Below, piece after piece: positions 24,912 to 33,485 of a stretch of 64,000 nucleotides of DNA. Both the position numbers and the translations under genes were made by a program. Each line of letters opens with the position of its first letter. The first letter of the stretch is position 1. Under the pieces are notes generated by a model. It did no database searches and was not told the origin of the DNA. It was given only the letters and a program-made list of their open reading frames with translations. Source of the DNA: Agromyces soli (GTDB lineage: Bacteria; Actinomycetota; Actinomycetes; Actinomycetales; Microbacteriaceae); assembly GCF_022811605.1 (NCBI RefSeq), contig NZ_CP094533.1, forward strand, positions 434,001 through 498,000, in the 5' to 3' direction.

Positions 24912-25907
24912 TCAGGCAGGCGCGTAGCCGCGCAGCCAGCGGCTGATCGAGGCGTACGCGGCGGCACGGGCGGGCTCGCGCGAGAGGGTCACGTCGTGCA
25001 GCGCGCCGTCGATGCGCGACACCGTCACCTCGGGGCCGAGCTTCAGCGCGCGCTCGGCGATCTCGTCGACGACGAGCACGCTGTCGCTCGTGCGCATCGA
25101 CTCGTCCCAGCGGGTGAGGATGCTCGACCGCGCCGAGAGCAGCGTCAGCGCCGGCGAGCCGACGTCGATGCCCGCCGCGACGCGCGCGTGCCCGGCGAGG
25201 ATCGCGTTCAACCAGATCGGGCTCGTCGCGAAGCCCCGGTCGGGCCGCCAGCGGTGGTCGTACTCCCACTCGCCGCCCTGCTCCTTCGCGACGGCGCGGG
25301 TGTAGAAGCCGAGGTCGACGTTCGGCAGCGGGGCGAGGGGGTGCACGCGCGCGCCGAGCGCGAAGACGGGCGCGAGGGCCTCGCGGCCCACGCGGCTCAA
25401 CTGGAACTCGAGCCACGGGCTGTTCAGCACCAGCGCCCGTGCACGCCCGCGGTGGCGGTCGGCCCAGAGCGAGAGGGTCAGTCCGCCGGTCGAGTGGCCC
25501 ATCAGGATGAGGGGCCGCGCGGCGCCGCCCGCCTGCATCGCGGAGAGCGCGGCGTCGAGGTCGGCGTCGTAGTCGGCGAGATCGGTGATGAGGCCGGGCG
25601 TCTGGCCCGGGCGCAGGCTGCGCCCGTACTTGCGCAGGTCGAGGGCGAAGAAGCGGGCGCCCTGCGCGGCCCAGAAGCGCGCGAGCTCCGGGTTGAAGAA
25701 GTAGTCGCTCCAGCCGTGCACCGAGAGCACGTCGCAACCGGCGACGGCTCCGCGCGGGGTGCGGGCGAACGGCCACCAGCCGGATGCCGGGGGCGGCGTG
25801 TACCGCACGAGGGTGGCGACGAGCTCGCCCTCGTCGTCGGAGCCGAGCGGCAGCGTCAGCTGCTCGAACCCGGGCCCGAGCACGTCGGGGCGCCACGCGG
25901 CGGTCAT
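24912..25907 (-). CDS. Alpha/beta hydrolase (lysophospholipase/monoglyceride lipase-like)
   Basis: A 331-residue serine hydrolase. The oxyanion region is DVLSVHGWSDYFFNPELARF (about 59-78), and the nucleophile elbow is MGHSTGG (Ser near 135). A late Asp (DSVLVVDEI region) and His in DGALHDVTLSRE (about 300-311) complete the triad. No signal peptide is present, so it is probably cytoplasmic. The ATG at 25907 overlaps the TGA of the prepilin peptidase gene (ATGA), so translation is coupled. It is the last gene of a leftward run that starts with polyprenyl diphosphate synthase. The natural ester is unknown. Confidence 0.92.
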   Translation of the reverse strand: MTAAWRPDVLGPGFEQLTLPLGSDDEGELVATLVRYTPPPASGWWPFARTPRGAVAGCDVLSVHGWSDYFFNPELARFWAAQGARFFALDLRKYGRSLRPGQTPGLITDLADYDADLDAALSAMQAGGAARPLILMGHSTGGLTLSLWADRHRGRARALVLNSPWLEFQLSRVGREALAPVFALGARVHPLAPLPNVDLGFYTRAVAKEQGGEWEYDHRWRPDRGFATSPIWLNAILAGHARVAAGIDVGSPALTLLSARSSILTRWDESMRTSDSVLVVDEIAERALKLGPEVTVSRIDGALHDVTLSREPARAAAYASISRWLRGYAPA

Positions 25908-26602
25908 GGCCCCAGGGTAGCGGGCACCGCGACGACGGCGAGGAGCGCCCCGGCGAGCATCGCGGGACCGAACGGGATCGCCCCGCCGGCCGGCACCCTC
26001 CGCAGGAGCAGGCCGACGACGGCCACGAGGCCGCCGAGCAGGAACATCGCGAAGACCCCGGTGGCCCAGCTCGTGAGCCCGCCCCAGCCGAGCACGCCGC
26101 CGACGAGCGCCGCGAGCTTCACGTCGCCCATGCCCATCGCCCGCGGCGAGACGAGCGCGACGGCGAGGAACAGGGCGAAGAGCACGGCGGCGCCGACGGC
26201 GGCCGACAGCGCGTTCCGCGGGCCGGCGCCTGTCGCGTCGAGCGCGGCCGCGACACCGAGGAGGGTGGCCACGGCGAGCCCGGCCGGACCGAGCACCGCG
26301 TTCGGCAGCCGGTGCTCGAGCGCGTCGACGACGGCGAGCACCGTTCCGGCGGCCGCGAACACGAGCAGCGCGCCGAGCACGGCGAGACTCGGGGCATCCA
26401 TCAGCTGCCGACCGAAGCGCCAGCCGAGCGCGCCGAACGCGACCGCCGTGAGCGATGCGCTCGTCGCGACGACGGCGCGGATGCCGCGCGGCGGCGGCGC
26501 GGTGAGGTTCTGCGTCGCCCAGGCGGCCAGGGGCCACCAGCCGAGCAGTGCGCCGAGCACGGCGAGGCCGACCGTGGCGAGCAGCTGCGGGGCGAGGGGC
26601 AC
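25904..26602 (-). CDS. A24 family prepilin peptidase (TadV/CpaA-like)
   Basis: A 232-residue integral-membrane aspartyl protease that trims type IV prepilins. Both catalytic Asp are visible: D93 in VVDALEHRLPN and D160 in the GxGD motif GMGDVKLA (157-164). It lacks the N-terminal methyltransferase/Zn domain of PilD, as in Tad/Flp systems. About seven helices are predicted by eye. Starts with GTG at 26602. No pilin or secretion ATPase gene is in the window, so its substrates are encoded elsewhere. Confidence 0.92.
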   Translation of the reverse strand: MPLAPQLLATVGLAVLGALLGWWPLAAWATQNLTAPPPRGIRAVVATSASLTAVAFGALGWRFGRQLMDAPSLAVLGALLVFAAAGTVLAVVDALEHRLPNAVLGPAGLAVATLLGVAAALDATGAGPRNALSAAVGAAVLFALFLAVALVSPRAMGMGDVKLAALVGGVLGWGGLTSWATGVFAMFLLGGLVAVVGLLLRRVPAGGAIPFGPAMLAGALLAVVAVPATLGP

Positions 26603-26664
26603 CGGCCGAGGCTAGCCGCGGACGCGGCGCCGAGGCGCCCGCCGTCCACAGGGGCTGCGGCGGC

Positions 26665-28044
26665 TCAGGCCTCGCCGCGGGAGAGGTCGACCATCTCGTC
26701 GCGGGGCACGACCTTGATGCGCACGCGCCCCTCGGCCTCGCCGAGGGCGAGCTCGTGCTCGTCGAGGCGGTGCCAGCCGTCGAGGTCGGTCCACCGGATG
26801 CCGCGGGACTCGAGCAGCTCGACGATGGCGCCTTCCTCGGGGTGCTCCGGCTGCCACCAGTTGCCGAGGTCGTTGATGACGTGCTTCACCGTCTCCATGG
26901 CGTCGGACTTCGTGTGCCCGATGAGGCCGACCGGTCCGCGCTTGATCCAGCCCGTGGCGTACACGCCGTAGAGCTGGCGCGGCTCGCCGGTCTCCTCGTC
27001 GCGGATCATGACCTGGCCCTCGTGGTTCGGGATCACGCCGAACTTCTCGTCGAACGGGACGCCCGGCAGCGGCGAACCGAAGTAGCCGACCGCCCGGTAC
27101 ACGGCCTGCACCGGCAGCTCCCGGATCTCGCCCGTGCCGACGACGCCGCCGGCCCCGTCGGACTTCGTGCGCTCGTAGCGGATCGCGCCGACCCGGCCGG
27201 TGCCGTCGTCGACGAGCTCCAGCGGCTTCGCGAAGAAGTGCAGGTGCAGCCGTCGCGACGCCTGCCCGGTCTCCCGCTGGCGCCACTGCTGCAGCACCTT
27301 GTCGATGACGAAGACCTGCTTGTTGCCCGCGACCGCCGCCTTCGCGGCGTCGTCGTAGTCGAAGTCCTCGTCGTAGACGATCATGTCGACGTCGCGCAGC
27401 TCGCCAAGCTCGCGCAGCTCGAGCGGCGTGAACTTCACCGAGGTCGGACCGCGGCGGCCGAAGACGTGCACGTCGGTCACGGGCGACGCCGCGAGGCCCT
27501 CGGCGACGTTCGCCGGGATCTCGGTCACCATGAGGTCTTCCACGTGCTTCGCGAGGATGCGGGCGCTGTCGAGGGCGACGTTGCCGTTGCCGATCACGGC
27601 GACCTGCTTCGCGTCGAGCGGCCAGGTGCGCGGCACGTCGGGGTGCCCGTCGAACCAGCTCACGAAGTCGGCGGCGCCGTACGAGCCCTCGAGGTCGACG
27701 CCGGGGATGTGCAGCGGGGCGTCGCGCACCGCGCCCGTCGCGAAGATGACGGCGTGGTAGTGCTGCTTCAGATCGTCGAGAGTGAGGTCCCGGCCGAAGC
27801 GGACGTTGCCGAAGATGCGGATGTCGCCGCGGTCGAGCACCTCGCGCAGGGCCGTGATGATGCCCTTGATACGGGGGTGGTCGGGCGCGACGCCGTAGCG
27901 GACCAGCCCGTAGGGCGCCGGCAGGTGATCGAAGAGGTCGATCGAGACGTCGAAGTTGCGCTCCGCTTTCAGCATGATGTCCGCGGCGTAGATGCCGGCG
28001 GGGCCGGCTCCGACGATCGCCAGGCGCAGCTTGTTCCTCGTCAC
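26665..28044 (-). CDS. Ferredoxin/adrenodoxin-type NADP reductase (FprA-like)
   Basis: A 459-residue flavoenzyme moving electrons between NADPH and ferredoxin in the cytoplasm. The FAD fold starts LRLAIVGAGPAGIYAADIML (residues 7-26), followed by LPAPYGLVRYGVAPDHPRIK, a hallmark of the adrenodoxin-reductase family. The NADP fold is VAVIGNGNVALDSARIL (about 150-166). The C-terminal FAD contact is GVYATGWIKRGPVGLIGHTK. GTG start at 28044 with GAGGAG upstream. The gene lies 25 bp after the polyprenyl synthase gene. The length agrees with mycobacterial FprA (456 residues). Confidence 0.96.
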   Translation of the reverse strand: MTRNKLRLAIVGAGPAGIYAADIMLKAERNFDVSIDLFDHLPAPYGLVRYGVAPDHPRIKGIITALREVLDRGDIRIFGNVRFGRDLTLDDLKQHYHAVIFATGAVRDAPLHIPGVDLEGSYGAADFVSWFDGHPDVPRTWPLDAKQVAVIGNGNVALDSARILAKHVEDLMVTEIPANVAEGLAASPVTDVHVFGRRGPTSVKFTPLELRELGELRDVDMIVYDEDFDYDDAAKAAVAGNKQVFVIDKVLQQWRQRETGQASRRLHLHFFAKPLELVDDGTGRVGAIRYERTKSDGAGGVVGTGEIRELPVQAVYRAVGYFGSPLPGVPFDEKFGVIPNHEGQVMIRDEETGEPRQLYGVYATGWIKRGPVGLIGHTKSDAMETVKHVINDLGNWWQPEHPEEGAIVELLESRGIRWTDLDGWHRLDEHELALGEAEGRVRIKVVPRDEMVDLSRGEA

Positions 28045-28069
28045 GTGCTCGTTCTCCTCTCGCCCGAGC

Positions 28070-29191
28070 TCAGCTCGAGCGCTCCACGATGGTCTCGGCG
28101 AATCGCGTCAGCGCCTTCTTCACGCTGCCCTCGGGCAGCGGTGCGAGCGCGGCGACCGCCTCGTCCGCCCAGCGGTGCGCCTCGGCGAGCGTCACCCTGG
28201 TGGCTTCGTGCTCACGCAGCTCCGCCACGATGGCATCGACCGTCTCCTTCGACGGCACGATCCTCGCGGCCTGCGTGTTGGTGTCGAGCGGGTCGCCCAC
28301 GGCGTCGGCCGGAACGGGAAGCACGTCGCGCTCGATGCGCGCGAGCAGGGATGCCGCGTCGGCGTCCTGCTTCGCGAGCTCGCGCAGGCGCAGCAGGGGC
28401 AGGGTCACGACCCCGGCGCGCAGATCGGTGCCCGGCACCTTGCCCGTCTCGGCGGGACGCGGCGACAGGTCGATGACGTCGTCGATGAGCTGGAAGGCGA
28501 CGCCGATCTTCTCGCCGAACTCGACGAGCGACGCCTCGAACGCCGGATCGGCGTTGGAGAAGATGACCCCGGACTGCGCGGCCGCGGCGATGAGCGAGCC
28601 GGTCTTGTCGGCGAGCACCTGGATGTAGTGCGCCACCGGGTCGTCGCCCGGCTGCGGGCCCACGGTCTCGTGCAGCTGCCCGAGCACGAGCCGCTCGAAG
28701 GTGTCGGCCTGCATGCGGATGGCACGCTCGCCGAGCCGGGCCATGAGCTGGCTCGCCCGGGCGAAGAGCAGGTCGCCGGTGAGGATCGCGATCGAGTTGC
28801 CCCACACGGCGTGCGCGCTGGGCACCCCGCGACGGCGGTCGGACTCGTCCATCACGTCGTCGTGGTACAGGCTCGCGAGGTGGGTGATCTCGATCGCCTC
28901 GGCCGCGATGACGACCTCGTCGGTCACCCCGTCGCCGAGCTGCGCCGCGAGCAGCGTCAGCATCGGGCGCACCCGCTTGCCGCCGGCCTCGAGCAGGTAG
29001 CGCGTCGAGGCATCCGCCACCGGTGCGGTGAAGCGCACCTCCTCGACGAGGCCCGCCTCGACCCGGTCGAGTCCGTCGTCGATGGCCCGAGCCATCGCCC
29101 GATCGGCTGCGGACGCGAAGACGCGCTCGCTCAGACCGAGGTTGGCGGCGAGGGAGGACCCGCGACGCGCGCCCTGGAGGCTCGATTTCAC
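28070..29191 (-). CDS. Polyprenyl diphosphate synthase (menaquinone side chain)
   Basis: A 373-residue all-helical trans-prenyltransferase that elongates isoprenoid diphosphates. First Asp-rich motif DDVMD at 111-115, second DDVID at 237-241; the Lys/Arg motif GGKRVRPM is at about 70-77. Residues upstream of the first motif (LASLYHDDVMD) lack large aromatic stoppers near position -5, in line with a long-chain (C35-C45) product. It sits next to menG and close to the other men genes, so making the menaquinone tail is the likely job. GTG start at 29191. Confidence 0.95.
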   Translation of the reverse strand: MKSSLQGARRGSSLAANLGLSERVFASAADRAMARAIDDGLDRVEAGLVEEVRFTAPVADASTRYLLEAGGKRVRPMLTLLAAQLGDGVTDEVVIAAEAIEITHLASLYHDDVMDESDRRRGVPSAHAVWGNSIAILTGDLLFARASQLMARLGERAIRMQADTFERLVLGQLHETVGPQPGDDPVAHYIQVLADKTGSLIAAAAQSGVIFSNADPAFEASLVEFGEKIGVAFQLIDDVIDLSPRPAETGKVPGTDLRAGVVTLPLLRLRELAKQDADAASLLARIERDVLPVPADAVGDPLDTNTQAARIVPSKETVDAIVAELREHEATRVTLAEAHRWADEAVAALAPLPEGSVKKALTRFAETIVERSS

Positions 29192-29296
29192 GCTGTCCAG
29201 CCTACCTGTGCGTCGGAGCCCGCTCGGCTATCGGCCGTGTCGAAGGCGGGCCGGAGACATCGCCGGGCGGGCGAGCCGTCGACGCACGCCGCTTGC

Positions 29297-30025
29297 CTAC
29301 TCGGGCGAGTCGGTCGCCGGGGCGAGCGGCTTGCGCCCGCGGTGCAGGGCCACCACGCCGAGCGTCAGGTTGCGCCAGGCGACGTCGCGCCAGCCCGCCT
29401 CGCGCAGCCACGCTGCGAGCTCGGACTGCACGGGCCACGCGTTGATCGACTCGTTCAGGTACTCGTAGGCCGTGTCGTTCGAGCTGGACAGCTTCACGAG
29501 CGGCGGCATCACCCAGCGCTGGTAGGCGCCGTAGCCGGCCCGCACGAGCGAGGCCTGCGGGTGCGAGAACTCGCAGATGACGAGCCGGCCGCCCGGCTTC
29601 GCGACCCGCAGGAACTCGCGGATCGCCTGCTTCGGATCGCTGACGTTGCGCAGTCCGAAGGAGATGGTGACGGCGTCGAACTCGTCGTCGTCGAACGGCA
29701 GGTGCATGGCGTCGGCCTCGACGAAGACGAGGTTCTGCACGTGCGCCTGCCGGCGGCGGCCGACCTCGATCATGCCGGGCGAGAAGTCGGCCGCGACGAC
29801 GGAGGCGCCGCTGCGGGCGAGGCTCGCGCTCGAGGTGCCGGTGCCCGCGGCGATGTCGAGGATGCGCTCTCCCGGCTTCGGGTCGACCGCCCGGGTCGTG
29901 GCGACGCGCCAGAGCGGGGCGTTGCCCATCGACAGCAGGGTGTTGGTGCGGTCGTAGTTGGCCGCCACCCGGTCGAACATGGCCGAGACCTGCTCCGGGT
30001 GCTTGCCGAGGTCTGCGCGGGTCAT
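29297..30025 (-). CDS. menG: Demethylmenaquinone methyltransferase
   Basis: A 242-residue SAM-dependent methyltransferase performing the last step of menaquinone synthesis. SAM motif I is ILDIAAGTGTSSASLARSGA (about 55-74). The UbiE/MenG signatures appear: FDRVAANYDRTNTLLSMG (17-34) and ISFGLRNVSDPKQAIREF (about 118-135). Start ATG at 30025 (MTRADLGKHP). It faces menF (30097) across a 71-bp divergent promoter. The polyprenyl synthase gene follows 105 bp downstream. Confidence 0.97.
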   Translation of the reverse strand: MTRADLGKHPEQVSAMFDRVAANYDRTNTLLSMGNAPLWRVATTRAVDPKPGERILDIAAGTGTSSASLARSGASVVAADFSPGMIEVGRRRQAHVQNLVFVEADAMHLPFDDDEFDAVTISFGLRNVSDPKQAIREFLRVAKPGGRLVICEFSHPQASLVRAGYGAYQRWVMPPLVKLSSSNDTAYEYLNESINAWPVQSELAAWLREAGWRDVAWRNLTLGVVALHRGRKPLAPATDSPE

Positions 30026-30096
30026 CCTCCGAGTGTACGGCCGGACCCTGGGTGCCCGGCGGCCGCCCTCGGTCGGGGCGGGCGTAGGCTGGGGCG

Positions 30097-31401
30097 GTGA
30101 GCCAGCATGCCGCCGCTTCCCCCGCCCCCGAGGGCTCGCGGCTCATCGTTCGCACGACCGCGGTCGACGAGACCGAGCCGCTGATCCCCCGCACCGACCC
30201 GCGCAACCCGCTCGTCTGGTTACGGCGCGGCGAGGGCGTCGTCGGCCTCGGCGAGGTGCTCCGCATCGAGACCTCCGGCGAGCACCGGATCGAGGATGCC
30301 GCGGCCGCCTGGACCTCGATCGCCGCCGCCGCCGACCTCGACGACCGGGTCGGCCTGCCCGGCACCGGCCTCGTCGCCTTCGGCGCCTTCGCGTTCGCCG
30401 CGCACTCCGCCGCGACGAGCGTGCTCATCGTCCCCGAGCTCGTCCTCGGCCGCCGCGACGGCCGCTCCTGGATCACCCGCATCGCCCTCGCCGACTCCGC
30501 CGAAGGGCAAGCGCTCGCCGAGACGACCGCCGGCGAGGAGACCGCCGCACTGCTGCCGACGCCCGCGCCGAAGCGCCAGGTGCCGCGGGTCGCGTTCGCC
30601 CCCGGCAGCATGACTCCCGGCGGCTACGAGGCGGCCGTCGCCGAGGCCGTGCGCCGCATCGACGCCGGCGAGCTCGAGAAGGTCGTGCTCGCCCGCCAGC
30701 TCGTCGGCGAGCTCGACGAGGACGCGGGCCTGCGCGCCACCATCAACCGGCTCGCCGAGGACTACCCCGACACCTGGGTGTTCGCCGTCGACGGACTCAT
30801 CGGGGCGAGCCCCGAGACGCTCGTCCGCGTCGACCACGGCACCGTCTCGGCCCGCGTCCTCGCGGGCACGGCGCCGCGGGGCGCCGGCGAGGCATCCGAC
30901 CGCGACCACGCCGCGCAGCTCGCCGCGAGCGAGAAGAACCTCGCCGAGCACGCGCTGGCCGTCGCGAGCGCCGTGCAGCGGCTCGCGCCGCACACCCGCC
31001 GCCTCGACACGAGCCCCGAACCGTTCACCCTGCAGCTGCCGAACCTCTGGCACCTCGCCACCGACCTCAAGGGCACCCTCGGCGACGGCTCGAACTCGCT
31101 CGACCTCGTGCGGGCGGTGCACCCCACGGCCGCCGTCGCCGGCACTCCCAGGAGCGTCGCGCTCGACACCCTCGCCGAGCTGGAGGGCTTCGACCGCGGG
31201 CGCTACGCCGGACCCGTGGGCTGGGTCGACGGTGCGGGCGACGGCGAGTGGGCGATCGCGCTGCGCTGCGCGCAGGTCGACGGCGACGGCACGGTCACGG
31301 CCTACGCGGGCTGCGGCATCGTGCACGACTCGGTGCCGGCCGAGGAGCTCGCCGAGACCGAGATGAAGTTCCGCCCGATCGTCGAAGCCTTCGGCGGCTG
31401 A
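30097..31401 (+). CDS. menF: Isochorismate synthase
   Basis: A 434-residue chorismate-binding enzyme opening the menaquinone branch by turning chorismate into isochorismate. The catalytic C-terminal half has the family signatures ELEKVVLARQLVGEL (about 190-204), SPETLVRVDHGTVSARVLAG (about 246-265), TDLKGTL near 324-330 and the terminal AYAGCGIVHDSVPAEELAET. GTG start at 30097. Convergent with PPK2; the pair is separated by hairpin family A copy 2. Separated from the rest of the men genes (menD at 38.7 kb) by a 7-kb insertion of unrelated genes. Confidence 0.96.
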   Translation: MSQHAAASPAPEGSRLIVRTTAVDETEPLIPRTDPRNPLVWLRRGEGVVGLGEVLRIETSGEHRIEDAAAAWTSIAAAADLDDRVGLPGTGLVAFGAFAFAAHSAATSVLIVPELVLGRRDGRSWITRIALADSAEGQALAETTAGEETAALLPTPAPKRQVPRVAFAPGSMTPGGYEAAVAEAVRRIDAGELEKVVLARQLVGELDEDAGLRATINRLAEDYPDTWVFAVDGLIGASPETLVRVDHGTVSARVLAGTAPRGAGEASDRDHAAQLAASEKNLAEHALAVASAVQRLAPHTRRLDTSPEPFTLQLPNLWHLATDLKGTLGDGSNSLDLVRAVHPTAAVAGTPRSVALDTLAELEGFDRGRYAGPVGWVDGAGDGEWAIALRCAQVDGDGTVTAYAGCGIVHDSVPAEELAETEMKFRPIVEAFGG

Positions 31402-31414
31402 CCCTGCGCATCTT

Positions 31415-31454
31415 CTCGACTCGCCCGACTTTCATGAAAGTCGGGCAAGTCGAG
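31415..31454. terminator. Near-perfect 40-bp palindrome, bidirectional terminator (hairpin family A, copy 2)
   Basis: Arms 31415-31432 and 31437-31454 pair with one mismatch around CATG. The central 24 bp (31423-31446) equal 8421-8444 exactly, while the outer arms differ. Located between convergent menF and PPK2. Confidence 0.8.
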
Positions 31455-31473
31455 GGTTGGTGCGGACCGGCGG

Positions 31474-32331
31474 TCAGGACGCCGCGAGCCGGCGCTGCTG
31501 CTCCGCGACGTCGTAGTCGGCCTTCGGCCAGTCGAGGTCCATCCGCTCGAGGGCGTCGATGACGAGGTGCTGCACCGCGAGCCGGGCGTACCACTTGCGG
31601 TCGGCGGGCACGACGAACCACGGGGCATCCGCCGTCGCCGTGCGCTCGAAGACGAGCTGGTACGCCTCCTGGTAGTCGTCCCACCTGGCGCGCTCGTCGA
31701 TGTCGCCCGGATTGAACTTCCAGTGCTTGTCGGGCCTGGCCAGTCGGTCGGCGAGCCGCTCGCGCTGCTCGTCCTTCGAGAGGTGCAGCATGACCTTCAC
31801 GATGGCGGTGCCGGTGCGGGCGAGCTCCTCCTCGAAGTCGTTGATCGCGCCGTAGCGCCGCTCGATCTCCTCGGGCGGGGCGAGCTCGCGCACCCGTCCG
31901 ATGAGCACGTCCTCGTAGTGCGAGCGGTCGAACACGCCGATCTGGCCCGCCGCGGGCACCTGCTTGTGGATGCGCCAGAGGAAGTCGTGCTGCAGCTCCT
32001 CGGCCGTCGGCTTCTTGAACGCGGCGAGGTGCACGCCCTGCGGGTCCACGGCGCCCATGACGTGGTTCACGATGCCGCCCTTGCCGGCGGAGTCCATCGC
32101 CTGCAGCACGAGCAGCACGCGCCGCTCGTCGCCGTTCACCACGTTGTTCGCGAAGAGCTGCTCCTGCAGGCGGTTCAGCACGGCGGCGCCCTCGGCGAGC
32201 GCGGCCTGCCCCGCGGCCTTGTCCCCGTCGAAGCCCGGGTGCGCGTTCGTGTCGACGTCGGCGAGGCGGAAGCCGGGGCCGACGCGGAGCAGCTCGGCGG
32301 GATCCGCCGTCCAGAACGATTCGCGGTCCAT
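31474..32331 (-). CDS. ppk2: Polyphosphate kinase 2 family nucleotide phosphotransferase
   Basis: A 285-residue cytoplasmic enzyme that moves phosphate between polyphosphate and AMP/ADP or GDP. Walker A QAMDSAGKGGIVNHVMG (about 80-96), the lid-type segment VHLAAFKKPTAEELQHDFLW, and Walker B GQIGVFDRSHYEDVLI (about 131-146) are all intact. The single-domain length is typical. The start at 32331 (MDRESFWTADP) has GAGGGGG upstream and is preferred over upstream ATG codons. Which PPK2 class it is cannot be decided by eye. Confidence 0.95.
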   Translation of the reverse strand: MDRESFWTADPAELLRVGPGFRLADVDTNAHPGFDGDKAAGQAALAEGAAVLNRLQEQLFANNVVNGDERRVLLVLQAMDSAGKGGIVNHVMGAVDPQGVHLAAFKKPTAEELQHDFLWRIHKQVPAAGQIGVFDRSHYEDVLIGRVRELAPPEEIERRYGAINDFEEELARTGTAIVKVMLHLSKDEQRERLADRLARPDKHWKFNPGDIDERARWDDYQEAYQLVFERTATADAPWFVVPADRKWYARLAVQHLVIDALERMDLDWPKADYDVAEQQRRLAAS

Positions 32332-32390
32332 TCGGTTCCCCCTCGGCGCTTCGGCGGCGGATGCCGCGTGGGCTCCATCATGGCGCGCGC

Positions 32391-32460
32391 GGGAGGAGAT
32401 TCGCACCGCGGGAGGATCAGATCCCCGAAACCGTCCTCCCTCGACACGGATCTCCTCCCG
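32391..32460 (-). terminator. Two-tier hairpin repeat (hairpin family B, copy 1)
   Basis: Outer arms GGGAGGAGAT (32391-32400) and ATCTCCTCCC (32450-32459) enclose inner arms around GGGAGGA and TCCTCCC. The first 19 bases and several internal blocks recur in the same orientation at 38522-38590. Positioned just after the stop codon of the riboflavin kinase gene, so it probably terminates that operon. Confidence 0.75.
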
Positions 32461-32466
32461 CGGCGC

Positions 32467-32874
32467 TCACGGATCGAGCCGGGCGAGAAGCTCGCGCGAG
32501 CGTCGCACGTCGTGCTCGGTGCGCGCGATGAGCTCGTCGAGGGTGTCGAAGCGCCGCATCTCGCGGAGCATGGCCACGGGCTCGACGGAGATCGCCCGGC
32601 CGTAGAGGTCCTCGTCGAGGTCGTGCACGTAAGCCTCGACCCGCCGCTCGAACACGTCGTCGAACGTGGGGTTGTCGCCGACGCTCACGGTGGCGCCATG
32701 ACGGGCCTCGGCGGGCGGGAAGCGGATCCAGCAGGCGTAGACCCCGTCGACGGGCGGCACGGCCCCCTCGGCGACGGCGACGTTCGCGGTCGGGAAGCCG
32801 AGCACGCGACCGCGGCCGTGCCCGCCGACGACGATTCCGGCGAAGCTCGGCTCAGCCGGCGTTGCCGAGGGCAT
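32467..32874 (-). CDS. Standalone riboflavin kinase (RFK domain only)
   Basis: A 135-residue protein matching just the C-terminal kinase half of bifunctional RibF; the FMN adenylyltransferase half is absent. The RFK signature is GHGRGRVLGFPTANVAV (about 19-35), with the PTAN motif that binds Mg-ATP, then VDGVYACWI, VSVGDNPTF and the C-terminal VEAYVHDLDEDLYG. It would make FMN from riboflavin. The ATG at 32874 overlaps the 3' end of the flavin reductase gene by 23 bp on the same strand, so the two are co-translated. Together they would supply reduced FMN. A normal bifunctional RibF is expected elsewhere in the genome. Confidence 0.88.
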   Translation of the reverse strand: MPSATPAEPSFAGIVVGGHGRGRVLGFPTANVAVAEGAVPPVDGVYACWIRFPPAEARHGATVSVGDNPTFDDVFERRVEAYVHDLDEDLYGRAISVEPVAMLREMRRFDTLDELIARTEHDVRRSRELLARLDP

Positions 32875-33355
32875 GGAAGCGGCTCTGGTGAAACACGAGC
32901 GGCGCGACCTCCGGGAACATCTCGGAGCCGAGCACCTCGAGCAGCACGATCTCGTGGTCGCCGCCGTCGTACACGGCGTGGATACCGCACTCGAGCCAGA
33001 GCGCCGCACCCTCGACGAGCACCGAGCCGTTCTCGCCGGTCCGCCAGTCGGCGTCGGCGAATCGGTCGCCGGTGCGCGCGGAGAGCCGCCGGCAGAGCGC
33101 CTCCTGCTCGGAGCCGAGCACGCTGAGCCCGAGCCCCGGCCGGTCGGCCAGCAGCGGCCAGGTGGTGGAGGTGCGGGCGACGCTCACCGCGACGAGCGGC
33201 GGATCAAGGGAGATCGAGGTGAAGGAGTTCACCGCCATTCCGGCCGGCGCGCCGTCGACGACCGCGGCCAGGGCGACGACGCCGGTGGGAAAGGCTGAGA
33301 ACGCCCGGCGCAGCGCCAGCTGCGGGGACTCGCTCAGGGACTGCTGGGTGGTCAT
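32852..33355 (-). CDS. Flavin reductase domain protein (HpaC/DszD-like)
   Basis: A 167-residue NAD(P)H:flavin oxidoreductase. The family layout is clear: LRRAFSAFPTGVVALAAVVD (15-34), MAVNSFTSISLDPPLVAVSV (about 40-59) and the late GDHEIVLLEVLGSE. Start ATG 33355 (MTTQQSLSES). It heads a two-gene operon with the riboflavin kinase and is divergent from the PadR gene. Reduced FMN from this enzyme would feed the DszA/NtaA-type monooxygenase encoded at 34.2 kb. Confidence 0.93.
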   Translation of the reverse strand: MTTQQSLSESPQLALRRAFSAFPTGVVALAAVVDGAPAGMAVNSFTSISLDPPLVAVSVARTSTTWPLLADRPGLGLSVLGSEQEALCRRLSARTGDRFADADWRTGENGSVLVEGAALWLECGIHAVYDGGDHEIVLLEVLGSEMFPEVAPLVFHQSRFHALGNAG

Positions 33356-33485
33356 CGTCGACTCCGCTCTCCTGGGCCGGTCGAGCCGCCCAAGTAGTCA
33401 AGTTTGTCTATCATGGGAAAGCTTATGCAGATTTGATCATGCAAAACAAGCGGAACATCGAGTCCGGCTGTCTACGATGGGAGGC
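33356..33485. promoter_or_regulatory. AT-rich divergent promoter between flavin reductase and PadR genes
   Basis: Markedly AT-rich for this genome around 33395-33450. It holds a repeated ATGCA (about 33425 and 33439) and the stretch TTTGATCATGCAAAACA (33432-33448), which aligns with 38461-38476 ahead of the importer operon (TTGACTGTGCAAACA). A PadR operator here is likely. Confidence 0.5.

Noticed and set aside
33356..33400. A possible FMN riboswitch upstream of the flavin reductase/riboflavin kinase operon
   Set aside because: None of the conserved FMN-element segments are present and the leader is too short.
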